NCBI RefSeq assembly: GCF_049316285.1
Contig: NZ_JBMOXA010000023.1
Location: 19,461 to 83,460, forward strand
Source of the DNA: Rhodoferax_B sp049316285
GTDB taxonomy: Bacteria; Pseudomonadota; Gammaproteobacteria; Burkholderiales; Burkholderiaceae_C
DNA length: 64,000 bases
Direction of reading: 5' to 3'
Shown: positions 45,184 to 53,779 of the stretch, one piece after another
How positions within the stretch are numbered: position 1 is the stretch's first letter
Layout of the letters: each line of letters starts with the position of its first letter
Translations under genes and position numbers: made by a program
The notes under the pieces: model-generated
Databases searched by the model: none
Told to the model about the DNA's origin: nothing
Seen by the model: the letters and a program-made list of their open reading frames with translations, nothing else

Positions 45184-48100
45184 ATGCCGGACCTCGATAC
45201 CCTCGCCAGTCCTACTTCCAAAGCTCTGTCGATGCTGCGAAAACTCAATCCAGTCCCCTGGCTGCGATACATGGGTTTGTGGGAACTGGCGGTGATGCTC
45301 TTTTCGCTGCTGCTTCTCGCCATGTTGTGGGGTTATTCCGCCGAACGCGCCGAGCAGGAGTTGCGGCAGCAAACCGATGCCGCAGTGCAGAAGGCCCACT
45401 CGCTCACCCGTTTGTTCGAGGCGCAGACTTCCAAAACACTCAAGAACCTGGATCTGGCCCTGGAGTTTGTGGCGCGAGACTATCTGGCGGGCGGGCGCCA
45501 GCTCCAGCTGGCGCAACTGCTCGCCAGCAAGCTGCTCGATAAAAACACCTCCCGCGAACTGGCTGTCATCAACGAGCGAGGTCAGTTGGCACTGACGGTC
45601 AGTGAAATGCCCAACCCCGACCTGAGCGATCGTGAGTATTTCAGGATCCTCCGGGATTCGCCTGCACGGCGTCTCTACATCGGCCAGCCGGTTCGCAGCC
45701 GGAGCACGTCGAAATGGCTGATCCCGGTTGCCCACCGCATGACCGGGCCCGGAGGCGAGTTCAAGGGCATCGTGGTCTGCGGTATAGACCCGGCTTACTT
45801 CGTTGACGACTTCAACCGATCAGATCTGAACGAGAGCGGAGTCGTCACGCTGCTCGGCGGCGACGGTATCACCCGGGCGTTGCGCAGGGGCGATGTGGAC
45901 CGGTTTGGCGAAGATACCCGCAGCAACCGGTTGCTGGAAAAGGCCCAACAGGCGCCGGCCGGGGACTACGTGGGGGCAAGCGTTTTTGATGAGATCCCGC
46001 GCTTTCAGAGCTACCAGACCTTGATCGATTACGACCTGATCGCCAGTGTGGGCCTGTCGGTCGATGAGTCGCTGGCCGCAGTGCGCGAAAGGGTCAGGCG
46101 TTACCGGCAAATCGAATTGCTGGCCTCGGGCCTGATCCTGATGTTTGGCGCGACGGTCATCGTCGGGTCGGTGCTGCGCCGCCGCGCACAAGAGCGCGCT
46201 CACGTGCAGGAGCGGCAGCGGCAGGCCATTCTCGACAATATTTCGGAAATTGCGTGGTTCAAGGACGCGAAGTCGCGGTTTCTCGCCGTCAACCTCGCCT
46301 TTACCCAGATGGCAGGTCGCAAGCTGGAAGACATCGTCGGTAAAACCGATTTCGAACTCTGGCCGGCGCCGCTGGCGCAGGCTTACTTCGCCAACGACCA
46401 GCAGGTCATGCGTGATGGCGTTCGTTTGGAAGTGGAGGAAGATCTTGCCTTTTTCGACGGCAGCATCCGCACGTTCGAGAGTACCAAGAGCCGGGTCACC
46501 GACGGAGATGGCAGACTGGTCGGCACCGTAGGCATCGCACGCGACATCACCCGCCGAAAGCAGGAAGATGCGGTGCGCCGGCTGAGTGCCAAAGCCTTTG
46601 AAAGTGTCGCCGAGGGCATCATGGTGACGGACGAAAACCGGTGCATTGTTTCCGTCAACCAGGCTTTCTGCAGGATCTCCGGTTACCAGCCCGATGAGGT
46701 GTTGGGAAAACATCCCAGGCTTCTGCAGTCGGGACGCCACGACAAGGCGTTTTATCAGGGGATGTGGGAAGAGATCAACAGCAAGGGATTCTGGCAAGGC
46801 GAGATCTGGGATAGGCGCAAGAACGGGGAGATTTTTCCTGAGCTGCTGAGCATCAGCGCGGTCAAGGACGATGCGGGCAAGACCATTCACTATGTTGGCA
46901 TCTGCTCGGACATCACTTCGCTCAAGGGCTACGAGGAGCGCTTGCGCTACCAGGCAGAACACGACGCTCTGACGGGATTGCCCAACCGCTTTCAGTTTCA
47001 GGAGCGGTTTAGCGCGATGCTGGAAAGATCGGATCGACAGGGCACACAGGTGGCGGTGATGATGCTGGACCTCGACCGCTTCAAACATGTCAATGACTCG
47101 CTCGGGCATGCGGCAGGGGATCAACTTCTACAGCAGGTGGCCGGGCGGCTGAAGCTCTGCCTGCGTCAGGTGGATATCGTCGGCCGCTTTGGCGGCGACG
47201 AGTTCTGCGTGCTGCTGGGGGACGTGAGCCATCCCAAGAGCGTGGCGACCATCGCGAACAAGATACTCGATGCATTTGGCCCGCCGTTCTCGGTTGCAGG
47301 CCATGAACTGTTTATTTCCTGCAGCATTGGAGCGAGCTGTTATCCAGCCGACGCTGCGGATACCGAGGGCCTGCTGAAGAACGCTGACGCCGCGATGTAC
47401 CAGGCCAAGTCAGCAGGGCGAAATAACTTTCAGTTCTTCTCGGCCGAGATCAATGCGCGCGCCATGGAGACCCTGCTGATGAGCAGCAGCCTTCGCCTGG
47501 CACTCGAGAGGAATGAACTGCTGCTCCACTACCAGCCGCGTATCGATTTGCGCACCGGAAGAATCAGTGGGGCAGAAGCGCTGGTGCGCTGGCAGCATCC
47601 CGAGCTTGGTTTGTTGCCACCGAACCGGTTTATCTCGATTGCAGAGGAAACCGGACTGATAGACGCATTGAGCGACTGGGTGTTGAAGCAGGCCTGCAGG
47701 CAGATGCGCACATGGCTGGACGCCGGGCTCAAACTGCAGCGGGTTGCCGTGAACCTCGCGGCGCGACAGTTCTCGCAGACCGACTGCGCGGCGCGTATTG
47801 GCGCGGTTCTCAGTGAATGCGGGCTGGACGCGCGCTATCTCGAATTGGAGATGACGGAGTCCATGGTGATGCAGCAGCCCGAGCGGGTGGTGCAGGTGCT
47901 CACGGAACTCAAACGCATGGGTATCGCGCTGGCCATAGACGACTTCGGAACCGGCTACTCGTCGCTGAGCTATCTGAAACGTTTCCCTCTGGACTACCTG
48001 AAGATAGACAGGTCCTTCGTCAAGGACATCCCGGAAAACAGCGACGACGTGGCCATCACCCTGGCCATCATTGCGATGGCCAAGAGCCTGGGCCTGCAGA

Positions 48101-48252
48101 TCATCGCCGAGGGCGTGGAAACACCGGCTCAGCGCGACTTCCTATACCGCCATGCTTGCGAAAACGGGCAGGGCTATCTGTTTAGCCGACCGGTGGTTGC
48201 GGATCAACTCGCGATTTTGTTGCAAAACGAGCATAACTCTGCCAGCTCCTGA
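45184..48252 (+). CDS. Membrane PAS-GGDEF-EAL cyclic-di-GMP turnover protein
   Basis: This 1022-residue protein has TM1 (LAVMLFSLLLLAMLWGYSA), a periplasmic dCache-like sensor (about 60-300), TM2 (ASGLILMFGATVIVGSVL), two PAS domains (about 345-470 and 480-600), a GGDEF domain with intact GGDEF motif (RFGGDEFCVLLG) and an EAL domain with GAEALVRW, NLAARQF, ELEMTES and DDFGTGYSSL. Both enzyme sites look intact, so it may make and break c-di-GMP. GGAG lies 5 nt before ATG 45184; ATG 45157 upstream lacks one. Confidence 0.92.
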   Translation: MPDLDTLASPTSKALSMLRKLNPVPWLRYMGLWELAVMLFSLLLLAMLWGYSAERAEQELRQQTDAAVQKAHSLTRLFEAQTSKTLKNLDLALEFVARDYLAGGRQLQLAQLLASKLLDKNTSRELAVINERGQLALTVSEMPNPDLSDREYFRILRDSPARRLYIGQPVRSRSTSKWLIPVAHRMTGPGGEFKGIVVCGIDPAYFVDDFNRSDLNESGVVTLLGGDGITRALRRGDVDRFGEDTRSNRLLEKAQQAPAGDYVGASVFDEIPRFQSYQTLIDYDLIASVGLSVDESLAAVRERVRRYRQIELLASGLILMFGATVIVGSVLRRRAQERAHVQERQRQAILDNISEIAWFKDAKSRFLAVNLAFTQMAGRKLEDIVGKTDFELWPAPLAQAYFANDQQVMRDGVRLEVEEDLAFFDGSIRTFESTKSRVTDGDGRLVGTVGIARDITRRKQEDAVRRLSAKAFESVAEGIMVTDENRCIVSVNQAFCRISGYQPDEVLGKHPRLLQSGRHDKAFYQGMWEEINSKGFWQGEIWDRRKNGEIFPELLSISAVKDDAGKTIHYVGICSDITSLKGYEERLRYQAEHDALTGLPNRFQFQERFSAMLERSDRQGTQVAVMMLDLDRFKHVNDSLGHAAGDQLLQQVAGRLKLCLRQVDIVGRFGGDEFCVLLGDVSHPKSVATIANKILDAFGPPFSVAGHELFISCSIGASCYPADAADTEGLLKNADAAMYQAKSAGRNNFQFFSAEINARAMETLLMSSSLRLALERNELLLHYQPRIDLRTGRISGAEALVRWQHPELGLLPPNRFISIAEETGLIDALSDWVLKQACRQMRTWLDAGLKLQRVAVNLAARQFSQTDCAARIGAVLSECGLDARYLELEMTESMVMQQPERVVQVLTELKRMGIALAIDDFGTGYSSLSYLKRFPLDYLKIDRSFVKDIPENSDDVAITLAIIAMAKSLGLQIIAEGVETPAQRDFLYRHACENGQGYLFSRPVVADQLAILLQNEHNSASS

Positions 48253-48261
48253 AGGCCGGCC

Positions 48262-48282
48262 TGGCCTGTGCAGCGCAGGCCA
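48262..48282 (+). terminator. Terminator-like hairpin after the GGDEF-EAL gene
   Basis: TGGCCTG pairs with CAGGCCA around a 7-nt loop, 10 nt after the stop codon. Only a weak pyrimidine run (CCCTTTCT) follows, so efficiency is uncertain. Confidence 0.4.
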
Positions 48283-48561
48283 CCCTTTCTGCACCTGAGA
48301 GAACGATTTTTGCAAGCACAGCGCCGGCGTTGGGTTCTCAAACGGCCTCCACTGCTTGTGCAGCCGTTGATGCGTGAGGGGTGCCTGAAGCAGCATTTCT
48401 AAAGGGTGAAGGACATTTGTACACTTGAGCTTGCCGCTCAACAGGCTTTGCCGTACGTTTGTTCTCGCGGCTGTGATGCCGCCGTCGGCTGAACCCAGCC
48501 GCGAAGCTCGGTCTCGCATCACCCTCTAACCCTCGCTAATGGCCGTCGACCAGGCTTGACC
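48283..48561. other. Intergenic region upstream of the yddG-like gene
   Basis: I see no gene in this stretch. It must hold the promoter of the exporter gene. I could not pick out convincing -35/-10 elements or a regulator site. Confidence 0.4.
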
Positions 48562-49491
48562 ATGCCCAAGACTTCACCCGTTCTCACGCTGTCCATCGCC
48601 CAAAACCGTTCCGCTACCCTCAAGGGCCTCGTGGCAGTCCTGCTGTGGAGCACCACGGTGGGCCTGATTCGCAGCATCTCAGAGCTGCTGGGGCCCATAG
48701 GCGGTGCGGCGATGATCTTCAGTGTGGGAGGCATCCTGGCGGCGCTGGCACTTGGGGTGCCGCGGCCCGCCAGCTTCAACCGCATCTACCTGTTCGTGGG
48801 TGGAGCCTTGTTCATCACCTACGAGATTTTCCTGGCGCTGTCCTTGGGCCTGGCGACCAATCGCACGCAGGTTCTGGAGCTTGGCATGCTGAACTACATG
48901 TGGCCGTGCCTGACGATTGTGCTGGCCGTCATGCTGAAGCAGCAAAAAGCCAACTGGGCGATGTTCCCGGGGGCGCTCCTGAGTTTCCTGGGCTTGGTCT
49001 GGGTCATGAAAGGGGATGGCGATTGGTCGCCAGCCGCTCTGCTGGCCAACCTGCAAAACAATCCCCTGGCATATGGCCTGGCCGCTACCGCAGCCATTTT
49101 GTGGGCGGCGTATTCGGTGCTGACGAAGAGGTTCGGCGAAGGCAAAAGCGGCGTGCCGCTGTTCCTGCTGGGGACCGCATTGATTCTTTGGCTGCTCTAT
49201 GCCATCAGCCCCGAGCCCGCGCTGCGCTTCACTTTCAGCGGCGTGGCCCAGGTGGTGGTGATGGGCGCATTTATGGCCACCGCCTATTCCGCGTGGAACT
49301 ACGGCATACAGAAAGGCAACCTCACGCTGTTGGCCGTCGCCTCCTACTTCACCCCCGTGTTATCCATTTTGCTCGCCAGCGTTTGGCTGAGTACAGCGCC
49401 GTCTGCCTCTTTCTGGCAAGGTGTGGCCATGGTGTCGATTGGCTCGGTGGTTTGTTGGTGGTCTACGCGAGCACACTCACGGCATGCATAA
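48562..49491 (+). CDS. yddG: DMT-superfamily exporter, YddG-like (aromatic amino acid efflux)
   Basis: This 309-residue, 10-TM EamA protein follows E. coli YddG along its length: LLWSTTVGLIRSISE-type helix 1 (LWSTTVGLIR), GPIGGAAMIFS, ITYEIFLALSLG, VLELGMLNYMWPCLTIVLAV and AWNYGIQKGNLTLLAVASYF. YddG exports phenylalanine, tyrosine and tryptophan. ATG 48562 is used; an in-frame TTG lies two codons upstream. The converging neighbour (49575) is a PheC-like periplasmic protein, which makes a link to aromatic amino acid traffic plausible. Confidence 0.88.
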   Translation: MPKTSPVLTLSIAQNRSATLKGLVAVLLWSTTVGLIRSISELLGPIGGAAMIFSVGGILAALALGVPRPASFNRIYLFVGGALFITYEIFLALSLGLATNRTQVLELGMLNYMWPCLTIVLAVMLKQQKANWAMFPGALLSFLGLVWVMKGDGDWSPAALLANLQNNPLAYGLAATAAILWAAYSVLTKRFGEGKSGVPLFLLGTALILWLLYAISPEPALRFTFSGVAQVVVMGAFMATAYSAWNYGIQKGNLTLLAVASYFTPVLSILLASVWLSTAPSASFWQGVAMVSIGSVVCWWSTRAHSRHA

Positions 49492-49574
49492 AGGACAAAG
49501 CCCAGGCTTTTTAGCCGCAGCCTGCCAGTCTAGGCATAGGCGCGGCTAGGGGCGAGGCAGGCTTCAGTTGCGTT

Positions 49575-50357
49575 TTACTTGAGCCATTTATCGGCGGCCT
49601 GCTTGACGCCACCGCGGCTGTCCAACAGGCTCCAGACGAAGGACATCACGCGGGAATAGTCGGCATCGTCCTTGGGGAGCATAAAGCCCAAGGTGTTGGG
49701 TGGCGTCAGCGGCTGTTGGATGAACGCCGCGTACAAGCGTGGATCGGCCTTGGCGTAGTACAGTGCTTCGTAGGTTTCGGTGATCATCACATCACCCTTG
49801 CCTTCGGCGATCAGCGCCGGAATCTCGGCGTTTTTGTCGTGTGTGCTGACTTGCGCCGCCTTGAGGTTTTCCAGCACAAAGGTTTCGTTGGTGCCACCAG
49901 GATTCTTGATGACACGCACAGTGGCTTGGTTCAGGTCGGCGAGCGCGCGGAACTTGTCTTTGTCTGCCGCGCGCACCAGCGCCACCTTGCCGAACGACGC
50001 GTAGCCCGGCAGCATTTCAATCTGCCGGATACGCGTGACGTTGCGGGTGATGCCACCGACCGCCACGTCGAACTTGTCTGATTGGATGTCCTTCATCAGA
50101 TTGGGCCAGGTGGTGGGCACGTATTCGATCTTCACACCCAGTTCCTTGGCCATGGCTTCGATCAAATCGATGTCATGGCCCGCGTAACCCGTATCCGTCT
50201 TGATGGCGAAGGGGCGGTAGTCTCCGGGTGTGCCGACCCGCAGCAGCTTGCTGTCCATGATCTTGTCTAGCCTGGGCCCGGCATGGACCTGCGAGGCCAA
50301 GCTGGTACAGGCCAAAACAGCGACGGCGATCAGAGACAAATGGGTTTTGCGCAGCAT
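49575..50357 (-). CDS. Periplasmic solute-binding-fold protein, cyclohexadienyl dehydratase (PheC)-like
   Basis: This 260-residue protein has a signal peptide (HLSLIAVAVLACTSLASQVHA) and an SBP_bac_3 fold. From memory it resembles Pseudomonas PheC, a periplasmic cyclohexadienyl/arogenate dehydratase: RLDKIMDSKLLRVGTPGDY, VPTTWPNLMKDI, KNPGGTNETFVLENLK and MITETYEALYYAK, whose second Glu aligns with the PheC catalytic Glu region. It could be an amino-acid binding protein instead, but no ABC genes adjoin it. ATG 50357 starts the signal peptide. Confidence 0.72.
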   Translation of the reverse strand: MLRKTHLSLIAVAVLACTSLASQVHAGPRLDKIMDSKLLRVGTPGDYRPFAIKTDTGYAGHDIDLIEAMAKELGVKIEYVPTTWPNLMKDIQSDKFDVAVGGITRNVTRIRQIEMLPGYASFGKVALVRAADKDKFRALADLNQATVRVIKNPGGTNETFVLENLKAAQVSTHDKNAEIPALIAEGKGDVMITETYEALYYAKADPRLYAAFIQQPLTPPNTLGFMLPKDDADYSRVMSFVWSLLDSRGGVKQAADKWLK

Positions 50358-50547
50358 GGAAAAAATGTCCTTGAAGAGTGGGTAAACGTGTCTGCGATGC
50401 GCCGTGATGATCAACGCAGGCCCGGCAGACACTGCTGCGATTTAGCAAGGGATGTGCCATTGGCGCAATGCGCGTTTGCCTCTAGGGCTTGATGGCCAAG
50501 CGTTCTCGCACCAACGTTTGTTGTACGCCGTGCGGGCGCTCATGGCC

Positions 50548-52146
50548 TCAGGTCAACAACTGGTAGAGCCAGGTTTCCGACAGGGTTTCGGTGCCGTTGC
50601 GCAGAAACAGTCGCAGATCCACGGGGCCGCTGCCTTCCGGTGTGTAGTCGAACTGTGCGCGCCAATGGCCTGGCACGTTGTTTGGCACGGCTTCGGTGAA
50701 CACATACGAGAACTGGCCGCGCGGCGCGCTGAGCACGGCCTCCGGCTTCACGCCGAAGGGCAGGTTGGCCAGCGGTCCGCCCAGGAACTCGACCATGAGC
50801 TTGCGCACGCCTGGTGGCCGTGGCTGGCCTGGAACGCCGCCACGGCCTATGCGCGTGGCCACACAACGCGCCAGTGGCGTGGGGAAGGGCTCGTCCGCGA
50901 CCCAGTGCAGGCGGTAGCGCAGCGAGTAGCTGCTGCCGGCTGTGGCGGGCGCCTTGGGCACCCAGAAGGCACCGATGTTGTCGTGGATCTCGTCGTCGGT
51001 CGGGATCTCGACCAGCTCGACGGCACCGTCGCCGAAGTCAGAAAGCGGCTCCACCCACAGGCTGGGGCGCTTGTCGTAGTTCACCCCGTCCAAGTAGTGG
51101 TCGAAGTTGCGGTCGCGTTGCATCAGGCCAAAACCCTTGGGCGACTTGTCGCCAAAGGCCGAGATGCCGGTGGCATTGGGGTTGTTCAGTGGGCGCCAGA
51201 TGCGCTCGCCGCTGCCGGTCCACAGCGCCAGGCCATCGGAGTCGTGTACCTCGGGGCGCCAGTCTATGCCGGTGGGCTTGAGCTTGTCGGAATACCAGTA
51301 CATCGAGGTCAGAGGCACCAGGCCCAGGCGTGCCACGTCCTGGCGCAGGAACAGCCGGCATTCGATGTCCATGATCACGGCCTGGTCGCGGCGCATCGCA
51401 AAGCGGTAGGCGCCGGCAATGCTTGGGCCCTCGAGTAGCGCGTAAACCACCACGGTGTTGCTGCCTTCGGCGGGCGGTTCAAACCAGACCTGGGTGAACG
51501 CCGGAAACTCTTCGTTCTTGCCGTTGACGGCCACGTCCAGCGCCACGCCGCGTGCCGACAGGCCGTATTGGTAGAGCCCGCCGATGGCGCGGAAGTACGA
51601 GGCACCCAGAAAGGCCACCCAGTCGTTGTTTTGCCACGGCAGCTTGGCTTGATCGCCCAGGCGGCTTTCCTGAAAACGGAAACCTGCAAAGCCGGCGCCG
51701 TCGGGCAAAGCCTTGGCCGGGCTGTCGGCCGGCATCTCAAAGTAGCTTGGGTCGTAGAGGATCTCGCGCCCTTGCGCGCCGCTGCCAGCCTGGTCCAGCA
51801 GATGCATGTGCACCGGGGTCTGGAAGTAGCGGCCCATGTGGAAAAAGGTCAGCGGGAAAGCGCCTGGGCCGTCTTTGAACAGCGCGAAATCGGCCTTGTA
51901 CTTGAGCTTGCCGTGTGCGTCGTAATCTATGCGTTCAAGCACTTCGCGCGGCAGTGGCGGCGGTGGCGCATAAGGTTTGGCGGCCAGGGCGCGCGCCTGT
52001 TCTATGAGTGCGTCAAAGGCGAACGGCTTGGCCGGACCGAATTTGAGCCCGGCTTGCGCCATGGCCTTGGGGGACAGGCCTAGCGCGGCCAGGGCGGCTG
52101 CGGTCGTGCCAGCGGTGAGTAGGGTTCTGCGGTGCAACATGTTCAT
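50548..52146 (-). CDS. opgD: Periplasmic glucan biosynthesis protein D (OpgD/MdoD)
   Basis: This 532-residue protein has a twin-arginine-like leader (LHRRTLLTAGTTAAALAALG) and the MdoG domain: FFHMGRYFQTPVHMHLLD, AIGGLYQYGLSARGVALDVA, PLTSMYWYSDKLKPTGIDWR, RPEVHDSDGL and NFDHYLDGVNYDKRPSLWVE. OpgD/OpgG shape osmoregulated periplasmic glucans; recent work assigns glucan hydrolase activity to the family. A Tat-type leader favours OpgD over OpgG. No opgH glucosyltransferase is adjacent. Its start codons lie inside a 13-bp perfect hairpin (52138-52170). Confidence 0.9.
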   Translation of the reverse strand: MNMLHRRTLLTAGTTAAALAALGLSPKAMAQAGLKFGPAKPFAFDALIEQARALAAKPYAPPPPLPREVLERIDYDAHGKLKYKADFALFKDGPGAFPLTFFHMGRYFQTPVHMHLLDQAGSGAQGREILYDPSYFEMPADSPAKALPDGAGFAGFRFQESRLGDQAKLPWQNNDWVAFLGASYFRAIGGLYQYGLSARGVALDVAVNGKNEEFPAFTQVWFEPPAEGSNTVVVYALLEGPSIAGAYRFAMRRDQAVIMDIECRLFLRQDVARLGLVPLTSMYWYSDKLKPTGIDWRPEVHDSDGLALWTGSGERIWRPLNNPNATGISAFGDKSPKGFGLMQRDRNFDHYLDGVNYDKRPSLWVEPLSDFGDGAVELVEIPTDDEIHDNIGAFWVPKAPATAGSSYSLRYRLHWVADEPFPTPLARCVATRIGRGGVPGQPRPPGVRKLMVEFLGGPLANLPFGVKPEAVLSAPRGQFSYVFTEAVPNNVPGHWRAQFDYTPEGSGPVDLRLFLRNGTETLSETWLYQLLT

Positions 52147-52170
52147 GATTTAACCAGAATCATGAACATG
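52138..52170 (-). promoter_or_regulatory. 13-bp perfect inverted repeat enclosing the opgD start codons
   Basis: CATGTTCATGATT (52138-52150) is the exact reverse complement of 52158-52170, with a 7-nt spacer. In the minus-strand transcript the downstream arm contains both candidate opgD start codons (52146 and 52140). The folded RNA would hide them, and no clear Shine-Dalgarno sequence is seen upstream. A further CATGATT lies at 52167-52173. Confidence 0.6.
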
Positions 52171-52279
52171 ATTTTTGTCATCAAAAGCGCCATGAAGACA
52201 TCGGCGGTCTTCGTGGCGACATTGTTTCAAAGTGTGCAAGACCTCCAGCTGGCTCAGCCTGGCGCGAGGGGCGGCACGC

Positions 52280-53575
52280 TCAAATCAGTTTCAGCTCGCG
52301 CGCGCGCTCGCTCAGTTCCGCTCTGAATTTGGGATGCGCGATGGCGATCAGGGCTTGGGCGCGTTGCGCTGCGGACTTGCCGCGCAACTGGGCCACGCCG
52401 TGTTCCGTGACCACGTAGTTGATGTCGTTCTTGCTGGTGCTGACATGGGTGCCGGGCGACAAGGATGGCACGATGCGCGAGATGGTGTCGCCCTTGGCGG
52501 TGGACGGCAGCACAATGAAGGCCTTGCCGCCGCGCGACCGGTTGGCCGAGCGCACGAAATCCGACTGCCCACCCGTGCCGGAGTAGGGTGCATGCCCCAG
52601 GCTTTCGGAACCACACTGGCCCAGCAGATCGATTTGCATGGTTGCGTTGATGGCGATGAGATTGTCGTTGAGGCTGGCCAGTGCCGGGTCATTGGTGTAG
52701 TTGACCGGGTGCATTTCGAGTGCCGGGTTGCGATCCATGTAACGGTAGAGGCGGGATGAACCCAAGGCAAACGTGGCGATGGTTTTACCCCGCAGGTAGC
52801 TTTTGCGCCGGTTGGTGACTACCCCGGCTTCGATGAGCGAAAGAATGCCGTCGCCAAGCATCTCGGTGTGTATGCCCAAGTCGTTTTTATCGGTGAGCTG
52901 CATCACCACCGCATCGGGGATACCGCCATAACCGATCTGCAAGGTAGCGCCGTCCTCGATGAAGGCAGCAACATGTTTGCCTATGGCCTGTTGCACCGGG
53001 CCGATTTGTGGCAAACCGACTTCGAGCACCGGCTCGCTGCTTTCGACCAGGGCCGTCACCTGCGAGATGTGTATGTGGCAGTTGCCATTGGCAAACGGCA
53101 CGTTGGGGTTCACTTCGAGCACCACGGCGCGTGCCTTGGCGATGGCTGCCATGGTGTAGTCCGCGCCCAAGCTCAGCGAGAAATAGCCATGGGCATCCAT
53201 GGGTGAGGCCATGCTGAACACCACATCGGCCTTGATCTGTTCGCGCTCGATCTGCTCCGGAATCTCTGAAAAGTAGTTGGGTATGAAGTCGATCCAACCC
53301 TGCTGCCCACCGGCACGTGTGGCGCCACCATAAAAAAACGCAACGTGGCGCACGTGCTCTACGGTTTCGGGGTCGAGGTAGCCATATTTGCGCATGGCAA
53401 GGATTTGCGCGACCTTGACGTCCCGGAAAGCAAGCCTTTTCTCCGACAGCGCGGTGAGCAGGCTGGGCGGCTCGCCTACGCCGGTCGGCACGATGATCAT
53501 GTCGCCGTTGTGCACCTGTTGCACGGCGTCAGTCGCGCTGGTGCATATGCGCTTGTACTGGTCCTGAATCGTCAT
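52280..53575 (-). CDS. Acetyl-CoA hydrolase/transferase family CoA-transferase
   Basis: This 431-residue class I CoA-transferase resembles 4-hydroxybutyrate and acetate CoA-transferases (Cat2/Cat1). It has VPTGVGEPPSLLTAL near the N-terminus, LQIGYGGIPDAVVMQL, and GIHTEMLGDG where the Glu (about residue 240) forms the CoA thioester. SGTGGQSDFVRSAN and VVTEHGVAQLRGKS complete the C-terminal domain. It moves CoA between acetate and another carboxylic acid in the cytoplasm. It stands between opgD and a divergent chemoreceptor, so context gives no substrate. Confidence 0.88.
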   Translation of the reverse strand: MTIQDQYKRICTSATDAVQQVHNGDMIIVPTGVGEPPSLLTALSEKRLAFRDVKVAQILAMRKYGYLDPETVEHVRHVAFFYGGATRAGGQQGWIDFIPNYFSEIPEQIEREQIKADVVFSMASPMDAHGYFSLSLGADYTMAAIAKARAVVLEVNPNVPFANGNCHIHISQVTALVESSEPVLEVGLPQIGPVQQAIGKHVAAFIEDGATLQIGYGGIPDAVVMQLTDKNDLGIHTEMLGDGILSLIEAGVVTNRRKSYLRGKTIATFALGSSRLYRYMDRNPALEMHPVNYTNDPALASLNDNLIAINATMQIDLLGQCGSESLGHAPYSGTGGQSDFVRSANRSRGGKAFIVLPSTAKGDTISRIVPSLSPGTHVSTSKNDINYVVTEHGVAQLRGKSAAQRAQALIAIAHPKFRAELSERARELKLI

Positions 53576-53779
53576 GGTTTTATCGTCTCCTTCGTTTTAT
53601 CTTCATTTTCAAGAGCCGTTACGCGACAGTCAATCAAGGCGGCGCTTATCAGGCGACACCATATCGCGCCTTGCGTACCGGCCATGGCTCAAATTATGTG
53701 TACCATGTTGTTCGATGCAACTGCATGCAATTTGGCAAAACAGCCAGATAGTTCATGCCTCTTTTTTGATCGGTCTTCT

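Noticed and set aside
45820..47124. 434-codon minus-strand open frame
   Set aside because: It is antisense to the PAS-GGDEF region and has no recognisable domain.
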